DNA from: Monomorium pharaonis
Lineage: Eukaryota; Arthropoda; Insecta; Hymenoptera; Formicidae
Reading direction: 5' to 3'
Assembly: GCF_013373865.1 (NCBI RefSeq)
Contig: NC_050467.1
Span: forward strand, 25,318,996 to 25,382,995
DNA length: 64,000 bases
Shown here: positions 38,647-51,600 of the stretch, one piece after another
How positions within the stretch are numbered: the stretch's first letter is position 1
Layout: each line of letters starts with the position of its first letter
The notes under the pieces: generated by a model
The model's input: only the letters and a program-made list of their open reading frames with translations
Databases searched by the model: none
What the model was told of the DNA's origin: nothing
Translations under genes and position numbers: made by a program

Positions 38647-39178
38647 ATGGGGTGCGGCGATGACGAAACGCATAATATCTAATTTAAAAAGAAGAAGACG
38701 AAACCTTTAAGGAAACGCGAAGCTTCTAGATGACAATCACAGCGAGGGAGAGAAAATGTCCAAGTTAGGATTGCACATTATTCTGTTTTTAATTAACTGT
38801 GTTGCGTAGAACTTAGATTAATAGGAAACTTATTTCAGGAAGAAAGTCGAGGAAACAAAGATTATTCAGAAACTCCGCGAGAGACCGGCTGGCGTTGATA
38901 TTGTTGATTTGGCACTCGAAGAAAGCGTTGTATCCGATGTGTTGACAGTAAGACACTTATATGTAATAAAAGTGAAATTCATGATAGATTGGAGAAGTAA
39001 CGCGAGGTTTATGTTAATTTAGTACGAGCCCTTTAATATGAAAACTGGAGGAAAATATGGCTGTGCTGAAGAATGCTGAAGAATACAAAATATAAGCTGA
39101 ACAATGGATATGACACCGACATTAGAACGCAATTTAACATAGAGACCAATGAACGCGATGAAGAAATGTACGTATGGC
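38647..39178 (+). pseudogene. Decayed TLS1/C9orf78-like pseudogene
   Basis: Three pieces in order resemble TLS1 (C9orf78), a splicing-associated nuclear protein. The first, 38647-38760, has Lys/Arg-rich then DDNHSEGE sequence and needs frame changes around stops at 38680 and later. The second, 38839-38947, is a clean exon-like frame (EETKIIQKLRERPAGVDIVD) with a TTTCAG acceptor and a GTAAGA donor. The third, 39023-39178, reads YEPFNMKTGG, hits TGA at 39077 beside a 10-bp direct duplication (39064-39073, 39074-39083), and resumes in another frame with NNGYDTDIRTQF and ETNERDEE. Retained introns suggest a duplicated gene copy rather than a retrocopy. Family identity rests on the conserved EET...LRxRPxGV and MKTGG blocks. 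Confidence 0.55.
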
Positions 39179-39385
39179 AACATTTGTTTCTTTCTCTTTT
39201 ACATTTATTATCGACAGAATTTACATTTATTATCGGCAGAAATGTCAGGCGAATTACATTATTAACAGTAACTTAGTAAGACATCTTACCTAATATTTAT
39301 AATATGCATTTCTCATAAGTTGCACTTTTATTTTTTAACTTTGTCCCTTCAATTATTGTGTTTTTTTTTCATTAACCATTTTTAG

Positions 39386-40130
39386 ATAGCCAGGAAGAAA
39401 GCCAGTGTAGCCACGAAGTCTCACCCAATAGGCACAGGATATGACAAAGGTAAATTTTTTTTTTAAGACAAATTTATTTGTTAAATTCGACCAACACTGG
39501 CAATCATACATAACAAATGAAGTTGTACTACGTTTCGGCCTGGGATTTGTATGTTTATGAATTTTTACATTTTTAAAATTATTTTAAATAAATAAAACAT
39601 TGATCGTATATGAAAAACATACTTATGATTGTACCATTAAGGTATTCTTTTTTACATATTAGTACTATAAGAATCTATAACTATCAAATGTCTATTGAAA
39701 AATTCAAAAGAAATTTTTATTGAATATTTAAAAAATATTTTTTAATTGAATCACCAACAGCATTAATGAATTATGGGGTATTTTCGAACAAGCTGAATCT
39801 TGTCATAGCTCGAGGGAAGAAAATAACATGCGACTGAGTTATTCAAACAGCCAAAGTACAATAAATTATGCAACAAGCGATAACGAGACGGCATCTAGAC
39901 GCAACAGCGTTTGACGGATATAAAGGAAAGGGAGGAAGAGGTGGAGGCAATTGCTCCCGAAGTTTTTGATAATAAAAAAATTTATTCTGAGAGAAGATTA
40001 AGGTAATTAATTTTTTGTTTAATTTCTTCTTTATTATTTTATTAAATTACACAAGACATGTTAACGTAATTTTTTTTCAGCACAAAATCATTCTTTTCAA
40101 TTAAAATGATGAAGAAGACTAATATGGCCT
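39386..40130 (+). pseudogene. Further exon-like fragments, origin unclear
   Basis: Downstream of the TLS1-like pieces are stretches that look like decayed exons. One is 39386-39449, bounded by TTTAG and GTAAAT. Another, 39762-40000, has an open frame (NELWGIFEQAESC, then NYATSDNETASRRNS) ending in TGA and resuming one frame over as IKEREEEVEAIAPEVFDN before a GTAATT donor. A last acceptor-like TTTTTTCAG ends at 40080. I do not recognise the source gene. They may belong to the same duplicated segment. Confidence 0.3.
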
Positions 40131-40463
40131 ATAATACTGAGTATTCTATTTTTCTTTCTCTTCTTTTAAGTGATTCGTGATAACAAATCACATAATAATT
40201 CATGCTTGTCAAAATCATCCATTAAACAAGCTAATTGTCTATGTTATCAAGAGATACCATCAGATAAAGAATATTCAAAGCATGACTACGTTTTCTTCCT
40301 ATATTTTGATGCAACTTATCTTGAAGATAAATAAAACTATTAAATATATTATCTTTGAATATATTTAAGGAATGAACTTTTTATCTAAACTATAAATTGT
40401 ATAATATTTACTTATTCAAATATAGCGTTCTTTTCAAATGCACTCTATTGTATATAATATATC

Positions 40464-40464
<1 letters not shown>

Positions 40465-40548
<84 letters not shown>
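40465..40548. repeat. (AT)n microsatellite
   Basis: About 84 bases of AT with a few GT interruptions, 160 bases upstream of the HTRA2 start. Confidence 0.95.
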
Positions 40549-40602
40549 CTGGCGATTTTCTAGTAGTATTTTATATATCTGGCGATTTTCTAGCGGTATT
40601 TT
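40543..40602. repeat. 30-bp direct repeat, two copies
   Basis: TATATCTGGCGATTTTCTAG plus ten further bases repeats at 30-base spacing with two or three differences, immediately upstream of HTRA2. Confidence 0.85.
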
Positions 40603-40709
40603 AAATCGAATTTAGCGAATTATTTTTTCAGGAGTTGGATACACTGCACACACGCTGCTGCGCATGCTCTCGAACCTCGAACGGCTCGAACACGTGTGAC
40701 ATTTTGAAG

Positions 40710-42906
40710 ATGGCGTCTTCCTGGTCACACATGCTATGTTATGGAGCGCGTAACTCGAATGTCTTACGAATCGTGACTGTTGCGTTTGCTAAACGTCACG
40801 CTGGAACTCGATTCCGCTCGCATCAGCGACAGCAACAACAGCAGCATGAGCAACAGTTTAGAAAAGTTTTTGTCGATGGAGCGAGGAATTTCCTAACCTA
40901 TACTGCGTTCGTCTCGGGGATAGGTTTTGGCTATGCCTTGTACAATTGGAGAGATGATATCCGGCAAAGAATTGAGAATCTGATCGTACCAAACGTCTAT
41001 TCTGTCGTTCATGCGATATCATCACAGTCGGACGGTAATCAGAATAGGGACAAGTTCAATTTTATAGCAGACGTAGTGGAGATATCTGCGCCAGCTGTCG
41101 TGTACATTGAAATTAGGGATAACAATAGGTAAAAATAGCTCCTCGATCGGATTGACACTGATGCATATCCATATCTGACATGTATTTACAGTATATGTGT
41201 ACTAACTCGTTACTTTCTGATTGTGATAAACAGCAGAGACTTCTTTACGGGAAAGCCTATCACTACCAGCAATGGATCAGGATTCATCATTAGTCAGGAT
41301 GGATTAATATTGACGAACGCTCATGTCGTTATAGATAAGCCTAATACAACAGTGAAGGTATATGTAAGTCCCCTGAGCGAGTCCTTTTATCCTTTCCAAG
41401 CATTCTGTACCACAAGTAACATTAAACATCCTGGATTTTATATATAAATTTTTAAAAAATTTCGAAACTACTTTACTCGAAACCTTTTGAATTATCCAGT
41501 AGAATTTATGTAACTAATTAAGAAATTATTCTTAATTATCTTTACATCTCTTATTCTTTTACATAGGTTCGACTTTATGATGGTAGTATATACACTGGAA
41601 CAGTAGAGGATGTTGATTTGCAAAGTGATCTTGCCACCGTGCGAATAAATAAAGTAAATTTATATTTTATTCTGCTTTATGTAAACTTTGATACTGAAAC
41701 ATCAATAATTGCTAATTTGCACTATACAATCACACAGACCAACCTACCAGTAATGAAACTCGGTTGTTCAGCCACTATCAGACCAGGAGAATTTGTGGTA
41801 GCCATTGGTTCTCCATTAGCTCTTAACAACTCTATAACGAGTGGCGTAGTGAGCAGTGTAAACAGACAAAGTCAAGAGCTTGGCATAAATAATCGACATA
41901 TGGGATATATTCAAACGGATGCGGCAATCACTGTGAGTAAGCATTAATTCTGGAGCATTATAGTTGTGTCTCGTATTTTATATCATTGGTAAATTATATA
42001 TTTCTTTAGTTTGGAAATTCGGGTGGACCATTAGTGAATTTAAACGGTGAGGCAATAGGTATAAACGCAATGAAAGTGACTCCTGGCATTTCATTCGCCA
42101 TACCTATCGATTATGCAAAGGATTTCTTAAAAAAAACAGAATTACGCAGGAAAAACAAAGGTAAATCGAATTTTACTTTTTAAACTAGTTTATTCCAGTA
42201 ATTCGCTGAAAATTAACATGTTTTGCAGATGTAAAGTTTAAAGAACCATTCAGGCGAAGATTCATAGGCATCACTATGCAAACTCTGACTCCAGAAATCT
42301 TAAATGAGATGCAACAGAACAGTGAGCATATGAGTGTTCGACATGGAGTTTTTGTGTGGAGAGTAATGTTTGGATCTCCAGCTCACAAGTAATATAGGAG
42401 CATTCCATTATCATTAATTAAAATATTAATCTTACGAGAATTCGTAAATTATTTTGCAATTTACAAATTATTTTTTACCTAAAAATATATGTGAACTGTA
42501 AATAATTGAAATTAAAGCATTTTACAAAATGAGCAATACATAGATATACAAATAGCTGATAAAAAAATAAGAAATAGAAATGACAAAATAATATTAGAAT
42601 ATACTTTATTAAGATTAAAATTTGATTTTTAATTAATAAAAATACTTAATGTTGAATAGTTTGCGACAAATAAAACTTAGAATATATATATTTATATATG
42701 TATATATAGAAACTTTGAAAAATTAATTATTCCTCTGTTATAGTGCTGGGTTACAACCTGGAGATATAATAACGCATGCTAATAATGAACCAGTGCTGGA
42801 TTCAAGTAACATTTATAAAATCTTAGAACAACCAGGAACGATAAACTTACAAGTTTCAAGAAAAGCAAGAGTTTTATACATAAAAATTGAGCCTGAGGAT
42901 AGTTGA
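40710..42906 (+). CDS. HTRA2: Serine protease HTRA2/Omi, mitochondrial
   Basis: Trimeric intermembrane-space protease for mitochondrial protein quality control, able to promote cell death when released. Seven exons, 40710-41128, 41234-41363, 41567-41653, 41738-41932, 42010-42160, 42229-42388 and 42744-42906, give 434 residues (human 458). The basic, Gln-rich N-terminus fits a mitochondrial targeting peptide, followed by a membrane segment at about residues 60-80 (FLTYTAFVSGIGFGYALY). The trypsin-like domain has an intact triad: H170 (TNAHVV), D204 (SDLATVRI) and S281 (GNSGGP). A PDZ domain covers roughly residue 335 to the end (GSPAHNAGLQPGDIITH). The first in-frame ATG (40710) is used; the frame is open further up only from a TTG. 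A poly(A) signal is at 42929. Confidence 0.97.
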
Positions 42907-42928
42907 GTTCATTAAATAATTTTGGTTA

Positions 42929-42934
42929 AATAAA
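42929..42934 (+). terminator. Poly(A) signal of HTRA2
   Basis: AATAAA 23 bases after the stop codon. Confidence 0.55.
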
Positions 42935-45900
42935 GAATTCTGCAAAATAGATTGAAATTGTAATATTTATAAACAAAATTTTGTGCAAGTTATTTTACAA
43001 GAAATTTGGCAATGTAAAATTTTATAAATTATTTTTTATATGTAAAATTTAATTATTGATTTGTTATGTATTACATATTTACATATTATTTTATTCTAAT
43101 ACGTATCTTATATGAAGATATCAAGAATTGCTAAGTTATATACGACATATAAATTGATTTTATCAACTTTTCTTTGTAAATGTATCGTATAGTTTATTAA
43201 TATTGTTAGTGTCCAGTGTGTTTCGAGTGCCGAGTTTATTCGTAAAAAAAGACTATAATAAAGAATGAGATACCCGTCTCACGTTTATCGTTTAGCGCAC
43301 TTTATACTTGGTGGGCCGGTTCATCGGTCACACCAGGTCGAGCCTCTAGTGTACACGCCCTTTGGTTGTACATTTATTTTAATTTAAATATACACGATAA
43401 AGGACCACTTAGCAACTTATACAATTTATCAAGTGAAGAAACGTTCATTTATCCCCTTATCCGTTTTATTCACCGGCATTTTTCGATCGCCAGAAAAACC
43501 GATGTCACGTTGCGTCGAGTCCTTGTCACGATATGCGTATATACGTATGTACGTACGTGCGTGAATGCGTGCGTGCGTTTGTGAGAAAGCGAATGAGTGA
43601 GTGAATGAATGCATATGCACACCGGGTGTGGTCCATACCGGCTCAACTGCATTATGTTTATGTTGTTTACGACGTAAGGCGACCTCCGCAAATATGTGAC
43701 CGGATCTCTCGGCGGTCGAGACGCGGCCGAGAATGCGTGGGTGTGGTTTCGCACATAGGGGCTTCCATCGGCGGCGATTTTTCCGCGGGGATGATTTTAC
43801 TGTCCGCGGACGCGTGCATCTTGTTGGAATTCTAAATGGTCGTCCCGCCGGGACGCAACACCAACAAGGCTCCGCGGAAGGATCGGTGAAAAGGAGAGAA
43901 GAAAAGGAGGCGGCGCGATCTTCTTGGCACACACTTGAAAAATGTCGCCGATATACCGGCAAATGACCGTGATCTTGTATACGGCGATGATAAATAGTGA
44001 TTAACTTAGCCTTGATAAAAAGGATGAGAATAGGAAACGCCGACAATATTTCGAGAAAACATCCTTAAGAAAAAATTCCAAAAAACTGATTTAAAAAACT
44101 GGGCATTAACTGATAGATAACAATCAGTATATTTATTATTATATGCTGTTATATAACATGGTTACATGAACAACGTAAGATTGAATTCGTAGACTGTGAT
44201 ATCCTAGTGTTAACGGAGAATTTGCATTCAATGATTCGCAATTCAAATCCAATCCGCATTTGTAATGCATAGTATATATATGTCATGAGCTTAACGATAA
44301 TCTTTTATCCTCTTCGTTTCCATATAACTGGATATTGCGTATTTCGATCTTAATACAATATACTAAAAAATATACCAAGATGAATAAACATTTTTTATTT
44401 TTTATCTCGGAAATTTTAGAAAGTTTCAATTTATTAAGAGAGAAACAAAGAAATTTTTATTTTATTTTATTCATCTATTATATAACATACACTAAAAAAA
44501 GTGATAAGGAAATAAAATGAATAAAAAACATTTCAATAATTCAAAAAACATTATATAAATATGTATACATGTTTACTAAACTGGAGATTGATGTCAAGTA
44601 AGTTGAAAAAGAGAATTCTAATTCGAAACTTTAATAATCGAAGTAAGTATTTCATTTTCATTTTCGAGAAGAGAAAGAAGAAAATAGCGTCGAACTGAAG
44701 AAAACGAAGTAATCAGTTCTGTTTCTGACGAGGAACATTGTTCCCTTAACAGAATACATTAATCTTACCGAATGTCATATCGAACGAAGAAAGATAATTA
44801 CACGCACAAGTAATTCCTCTTTCGTTATTTCGAACTTCGCAGACATAATGACGTTGCATATCATTACAATAATTTTACAAGCACGAGATCATAAATTTCT
44901 ACATATTATTACAGCTGTAAAAGAATGAGAGAAAGAGGGAGAGAAAGAAAAGGAGGGAAGGGAGATCGACCATCGGCCGGTGCGTTACTTTGAAGTCACG
45001 CTGAATCGCAAAGGGTTAAGGAAATAAGAGGTGCCTTGACCTACGGTGCGCAGCATCCACGGAGGAGAGCGAGAGCGAGTAATCGAGTGTTTCTGCCGAC
45101 CGTGTTCACGGCCCGCGATCATTATTGTTCTCTCTCTCTCTCTCTCGTCCTCTCCCCGCGCCATCACGGTGGGCGCTCGATCTCGTTCTCCCTTTATGCG
45201 CGCATCCTTTATTGCCATTTTTCTTTTTCCCTCGCCGCCCTCTTCAGCCTTCGGTGCAGCTCGCGTCGACACGCGGGAGCCTACTCCCTGATTATCCACG
45301 CTTTCGTGGCTATCCTCGCACCTACGGACACACCAACGCGCACCGTTCTTCTATACGTGACGCTGCCGTTGCCCCGCTGTCACTGATAGCGGTAAATAGG
45401 GAACGAATCTTGCGAACGAGATATCCCAGAGATATCGCGAGACGCGGCGCGGACGATGACCGGAAGCGAGAAGAACCAGCCGAAAGGTCACGGCCCGCCG
45501 TTACCCTCGCCCGCGCAAGGCGTGTCCTGGCCTGGTGGATTAACGTCCCGCGAAACGCCAACAGGAATGAGGAAGCTGGATGCTGCTTAGATATTGACAA
45601 AACAAACGCGTCGCGTCCCGTGAGAATTCCGTACGGGACGTTCAAGAGAGAGAGAGAGTCCCGCGTATATGTCCGGGTTGGGAGGCGAGATTCCCCGACT
45701 TGAATCGGCGCCGATCGCTCCTTTAAAAGCAAGGAGTAAAGGAATCTCCGCCGATATTGAAAAGCAACTCTAAAACTGGCTACGTCGACGCGCACGTGCG
45801 CTACGACGACGTTGGGGAACGCGCGTGAATTAAGTGCCGTCGTTTCCCGTGCTGTTTGAAATTCAAAATAATACGCGAATAACCGACCGCCGTATTATGG

Positions 45901-48597
45901 AAGTTGTATTTCCTGCTTATCGTAACGTTCTCCTATTTATATCGCTAGGAATAACGAAAAAAAAAAAGTCCATCCGAGTACCACAGTCCGTTGCGCCCGG
46001 AGAGAGAGATCGAACGCGATATTCCCCGCGGATGCTATATCCGCCCACGTTTTCTTACATTCCGATTTTTCATCGTGATACGGCCGATGACCAGAAGAAT
46101 GAGAAATCTTCTCCTCGAGGAATCGAGGTACTCGATAGCGAGATATGAATCTCATTAAGAAACGATTTCAACTTTAGGAGAGAATCGCGACCAGAAAACA
46201 GAATTAATTAAATTGGAGAAGATTGCGCGTTTCTTTTTTTTTCAGTCCTGAAATAATCAAGCGTACTTTTTCTAGAACCCTAAAAATTAGTTTTGTTCTC
46301 TTTTGATGATACTATAAAGTTTGTTATCTTTCCATGCGATTTTTAATAACAGTTTTGTTGCTAAAAAAGTAAAAGCGTGAAAACTAGAATACTTATTACG
46401 TTGTACATTGATATCTTTATTAAAAAATCTATAAAATTAATAAAATCATTCGAATTGAAAAATTTTGTTTTTCTTTATATCGTAGCAGATGAACAATATG
46501 CAAATATTTGTGGTGTTGGGGTATACACGTTGCAGTACTAGACAGGTTGATTCTCTGCGCCAACCCTTTACGTCATCGTGATACTCGCTAGAGACGCGCG
46601 GATATCGCACGCCGCAACGCGTACGTGTACATAGATACGCGCGGGTCCGGGTCATCGCAATCGTCGGCACCGTCAAGGACGAGGGTCGTGTGATTTTATT
46701 GTGCTGGAGGAGGGATTCTTGGACGTCTGCGGTCTGCGGCGTGAGAAAAAAAGGGGTAAAAAGGCCGCGGCAGGCGGCAACAATTCCGGCGAACACGAAC
46801 GCGTCGCGACCCTGATCAAGATCGATCGAGCCGCACTCGCGATCGAAAAATCGTCGACAAAACGGCCGGCGATCGTCTAATCGCGCGCATAAATCGCGGT
46901 TCTGCGGAGGATGAAGCAAAACGCGCTTGGTTTGAAAGGAGAATCCGCAAAAAAGGATGATATATTCGCCTTGGACTTGTATTTTCGTAATAAAACTTGA
47001 ATTTTAAGATAAGTGATTATTTTGTTCGTTATTTTTGATCGAATAAATCCGACAGTATTAGGATTTTAAGGATCTGAAAATCTGAACATTTTGCGGGTTA
47101 AAGTATCCGAAGAAGAGGTTGCGCGTCATTTTAATTTCACTGTATTATTAATTAGCACATGTTTAAATATAAAATTATTATACATAATACTGTAATTATA
47201 ATGAAGAGTGATATACAGGCGTCAGGAGGACATACCGCGTAACAAGTAAAAAACTTTAACACACATACACGAGTACGAGGTTGTTGCTGGTACGCGATTT
47301 CTTAAATATACGGTGCTCCACGATGGAAGAAGCAATAAGAGGAGCAACAAGTTAGCCTCCTCCTCTGGCGCACCATCAAGAAAATTAAAGGCATGTTACT
47401 TGATCCTGTTCGTAAACTTATGACATGTATGAGTTTCGATTCGGTATGCGCTTTATTAAACCGCGCGCATTAAACCTAAGGTACAAGCTTCATCTCAAAA
47501 GCAAATACGCGCGCGCGCGTATTTATGAAAAGAGGCAGAAACGAGGCGGCGTTACCGAGAGAGCGGGGATTGCTTCTCCGATGGCCTTGAACGCTTTGAA
47601 CGTTGATCGACCGCCGTAGCAATTATAATGACGACATTACGCTAATAATGAGAACCCGAATTAGCTCGCTCGTAAATTAATGAAATCACTTTTCAAAAGG
47701 TTTCTAGTGACAGAAATATCTTCCCGGGCAGCGCGAGAAGCGTGTTTGACGTCGTTCCGAACCCACTTCTCCCTTCCCTCCTATCTTTACACCTCTTTGA
47801 ATTATCATGGACCGAGTAAAGAATCGGTCGTAACCGGAACGAGGCTCTCGCGCAAGAACCTCATTAAGGTGCGTCACAGCGTTGCAGATTAAGCGATCCG
47901 AGGACGAGCGTAGCCTCCGGTGCGCGAAGCTCTCGCGTTACAACCGAAGAAATTCCATATCTACGCGATTGGGATCGTTGAACGGCCTCGCGTAAGTCGA
48001 ACCAGTTCCGTCTCCGTGATGTTCTCGCTTCATTCAATTCTCGCCTCGTAATTGTAGCACCACGTAAAAAGTCCGCGCGCCACACATCATAAGGATAATT
48101 GCAACCTACCGAGGATTCGTTGCAATTAAGGGATCTGAATCATTGCTCCTCCTCGTCGTAATCAATCTCGAATCGAATGGACGGGCCGTAGGGTCTTCTT
48201 TTAAATAAGCAGAATGTAACAAATCGAAGGGCGAATGAATTAAGATTACAAAAAGCCCGTTGATCTTTTCGAATGATAAATCATGTTACTCGTTAATTCA
48301 TTCATTACTGCAATGGTAATCGCAATTGAAAAGGAGAACGGAGCTCCTCCATCGTTCGTTTTTGTGAGGAAGAGTAATCGTCGGATCCGGTATTCGTTTT
48401 TCTCACCTTTACGACAGATAAACGACATGCGAACGACATTACCATGCCAAAGGCGGCGCGCGATGGGCTTGCGAAGATCTCAGAATCGAGAGATGCGATC
48501 CGGGATCGACGTATCCCGTCTCGGCGAACGGGTCCGCCTTGTCCTTCGACGGTTCCTCAGGTTCCTGGTTCGAAGACATCTCGCACCACTCCCGCCG
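42935..48597. other. Gene-free intergenic region
   Basis: No recognisable gene on either strand. The longest open frames (43429-44046, 45322-45795 and 46446-46919, all -) lie in GC-rich DNA and are Arg/Ser/Pro-rich without domains or consistent splice context. A CT run occurs at 45129-45146 and purine-rich DNA at 44.9-45.0 kb. Confidence 0.6.
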
Positions 48598-48606
48598 TAT
48601 ATATAA
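48598..48606 (+). promoter_or_regulatory. TATA box of cuticle protein gene
   Basis: TATATATAA lies 91 bases upstream of the first coding exon. A TCAGT initiator-like motif at 48650-48654 follows at a longer than usual distance, so the exact start site is uncertain. Confidence 0.5.
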
Positions 48607-48688
48607 GTCAAAACGAGATCGCGAGTAAGGTGCAAAGCCCAGCAGTCCTTCAGTCAGCAAAGAGGCCAGCGGAGACACACCGAGCACG

Positions 48689-51600
48689 ATGCAGGCACTG
48701 GTAAGCACAATCTGTCGACCCCACTCTTGGTTTTTTGACAAATATTTTCATTGTTTTTTTACGGCCTTTATGAATTTTCTAATTTCGAAGAATTTCGATT
48801 CTTCTTCTTTATGCTTGTTAGTATTAATATATTCTTTAATTTCGAAAAATATAACGTCTCGGAATTTTTGGCAACACGTAGGAACGGAATTGGTTTGTGT
48901 TAAATTTTGTATTTTGCTTGATTAATACTACAATTATCAAAGTATTCAAAATACACACACACATTCTATGTTTTGTTGCAATATGTAAATGACTAATTAG
49001 TTTATCTTTTCATCTCCTTAAAATTTTTTTTTACTTAATATAGAAAGATTGACATTAGCCTTTTAAAACGTTCGTTGTCTTATTTCTCGAAAACTAAACA
49101 TTGCACTGTAAAGTGATACAAATATAATCTGTTCAGATAATTAGAGAAATAAGAATTTATAGTTTATATATTCATGGCTTTGTTCCGTATAAAATTTGCT
49201 AAGAACAAATTTTATAAAATTCGCACAATTTTCTTTTACCAGTGAACGAAAAGTCATAGAACACATACGCAAACATATAATTAAAAAAAAATATTTTTCT
49301 GGCTTATTACGCGGGGCGCTAAAAACGAAGCTTCGAAGTCTATATTACGAATGACACCGCACCGTTAAATAGCGACGGTTCGGGGAACGAACATCCGCGG
49401 GATGATATACGAGCGTTATAACTTATTTGCAAGGGTTGCTCTTGCGCGAGGCTTGCCGGCCTACTCGCTTTTTGCCGGGATATAAAAGCCCTGAAAAATA
49501 TACGCATGTAAAATCTACGGTGCAAGAAAGTGCGACCACCGCGTTTTACGGCGGTGGAGTCTTCACCAAATGGCACTCTTATCCAACTCTAACGCGGGGG
49601 TAGAATCCCGCTGTTTTTACAACGCAAGGTTCATCTCGTCGGCGGGGTACAACCTTACAACTGTTTCACAACTTTTTGTTCAATATTTATAGGTCTGCAA
49701 TGTGTCTCGCAATTTAAGGCTGGAACAATTTCGAGAAATTCGTTTCTACCGTTGCTTGTTCGAATGGCTATGGAAATCTCAAGTTCCGAGCCTGCAAACT
49801 AAGAAAATTTTTAACGAAGTCTTTCATCGTCAATATGAACTTTTTTTACATATATCATTTTGTTTAGTAATTTTAATTTGCAATTACTCATTTTATACTG
49901 TTTGTTTAATTCCATGTTTATTTGTAATAGAGATTCTATTGCATTCACTTATTTTAAATAGTTTTCTACAAAAATCAAACAAATGCAAAAAGTTAAACTC
50001 TTAGAAAATGAAAAACATCGTTGTATAAATATTCTTATCGTACTAATATAATTTTTCTTCGGACATATAATAAAAAAAAAAAATAACAAAGATATAAACT
50101 TTAATAGTTGGAATCCATTTAAAATAATAAGGCCTCTGGTCTTTTGGAGGGTTTTTGTTAAAGATTTTATATTTGTCAAATTTTATATTTAAATATTTAT
50201 ATTTTCCATTTTGATTTTTATCGGAATAAAATTGTTCACGATGTGTTGATAGAATTAATTGATTGACATCATAACTCAGATTAAGAAGAAATGAACGTAA
50301 TCTTGTTTTTGCATATAAGAAATTCTTCAATTATTATTACATCTTTAATCACTTTTTTTTTGTCTTACATGGGAATAACTCCCTGTAGATCAAATTCATA
50401 GATACAAATAAGTTCTCGTTTGATCGTATCCGCTGATAGGACACGCTCGCACCGACGCGGAGCAATTTAAAAGGAAAATATGAATCGGAGCCGCGATTTT
50501 CTTCTTTTCTTCTTCTTGCGGCTCGACGCGCAAAGGGTCGACCCCCGTCGTCACTTCTTCAGACTATATTGGACCGCAAAGAGTGGGACTGGGTCTCTCT
50601 CTCTCTCTCTCTCTCTCTCCCGAGAGGCTCATGCAAGTATAAAACTCACCCCGTCCCACACTCGCTTTGCTGCGGAGGTGGCTGGCTCTACATGCTACCG
50701 ATACCGCGGACGTAAAAATTCGGCGGCGACTATCCTCTCTTTCTCGTCCTCCGAGAAGGAAACTCCCGCGACACGATGATTTTCGCGGTATTCCGCGGGA
50801 ATGTGTTCCCTGGGAATGCGCGAGTAAATCCGACGGACGCGACGATTGCATGCGAAATGAGCGTTCCAAGTGGCGAGGGCGAGTGCACTTGCGCGATTTG
50901 CATTTGTTACTGGATAAAGTGCGCTCTCCGAATTTTCTGCGGAACGTTGTACTATGTACAGAACGCGCGTTCAATGCACAATGCAATACGCGCGTTGCTG
51001 TATCTATCCCCCTCTTCTCTTCCATCCCGACGGATATCGAGTAACGGGATATCGTTCGCGGAATCGCGCCGATGTCGTACTTTAATCCCTGGACGATCGT
51101 AGGGACGTCGGGATGCTATCGGCGGAACGGCGTGTCGTAATAAGCTCGTCGATATAGAACACGCGCAATTATCGCCGGGCAATTTTCACCGGTCATGATC
51201 CGCGCGGTGGGGTGTACGGAGAGAGCGAAGACTGCACCGGACTCCCTCAGACCGGAGATCGTAAGAACATAAAAATGTCAAAGCCTCGAGAAGGGAGGCT
51301 TTTAAATATCCCGAAATGAGAAAATTTCGGAAAGTATAGATGGCTTACACGTCACGTAAGAATTGTCGCTTGGCAATATCGACAACGCTACCTCCGCATT
51401 CCCACTCGAGGTGACAGAGAGATAGAAAATCTTGTTTTGAACCCCGCAGATTCCAGTTGTCGCGATTCTCGGCGTGGCGGCGGGCGCGCAACTGACCCTG
51501 CTGCCCTACGCCTATCTGGCGGCGGATCCGCTTCCGGTGTACCATCAGTCGCAGGACACGCGCGCCGGGGTGCACGCGTACAGCTACGCCGGCGGCCCGT

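Noticed and set aside
40635..40709. In-frame extension of HTRA2
   Set aside because: Begins with TTG; the first ATG is at 40710 in a good context.
43429..44046. 205-codon - strand open frame downstream of HTRA2
   Set aside because: Low-complexity His/Arg/Thr sequence crossing GTAC/GTGC simple repeats; no recognisable protein.
45125..45795. Overlapping long open frames on both strands
   Set aside because: GC-driven overlapping frames on both strands with Ser/Arg/Pro composition; neither shows a domain.
46446..46919. 157-codon - strand open frame
   Set aside because: Arg/Cys/Thr-rich translation of GC-rich DNA, no domain, no signal peptide and no supporting splice sites.
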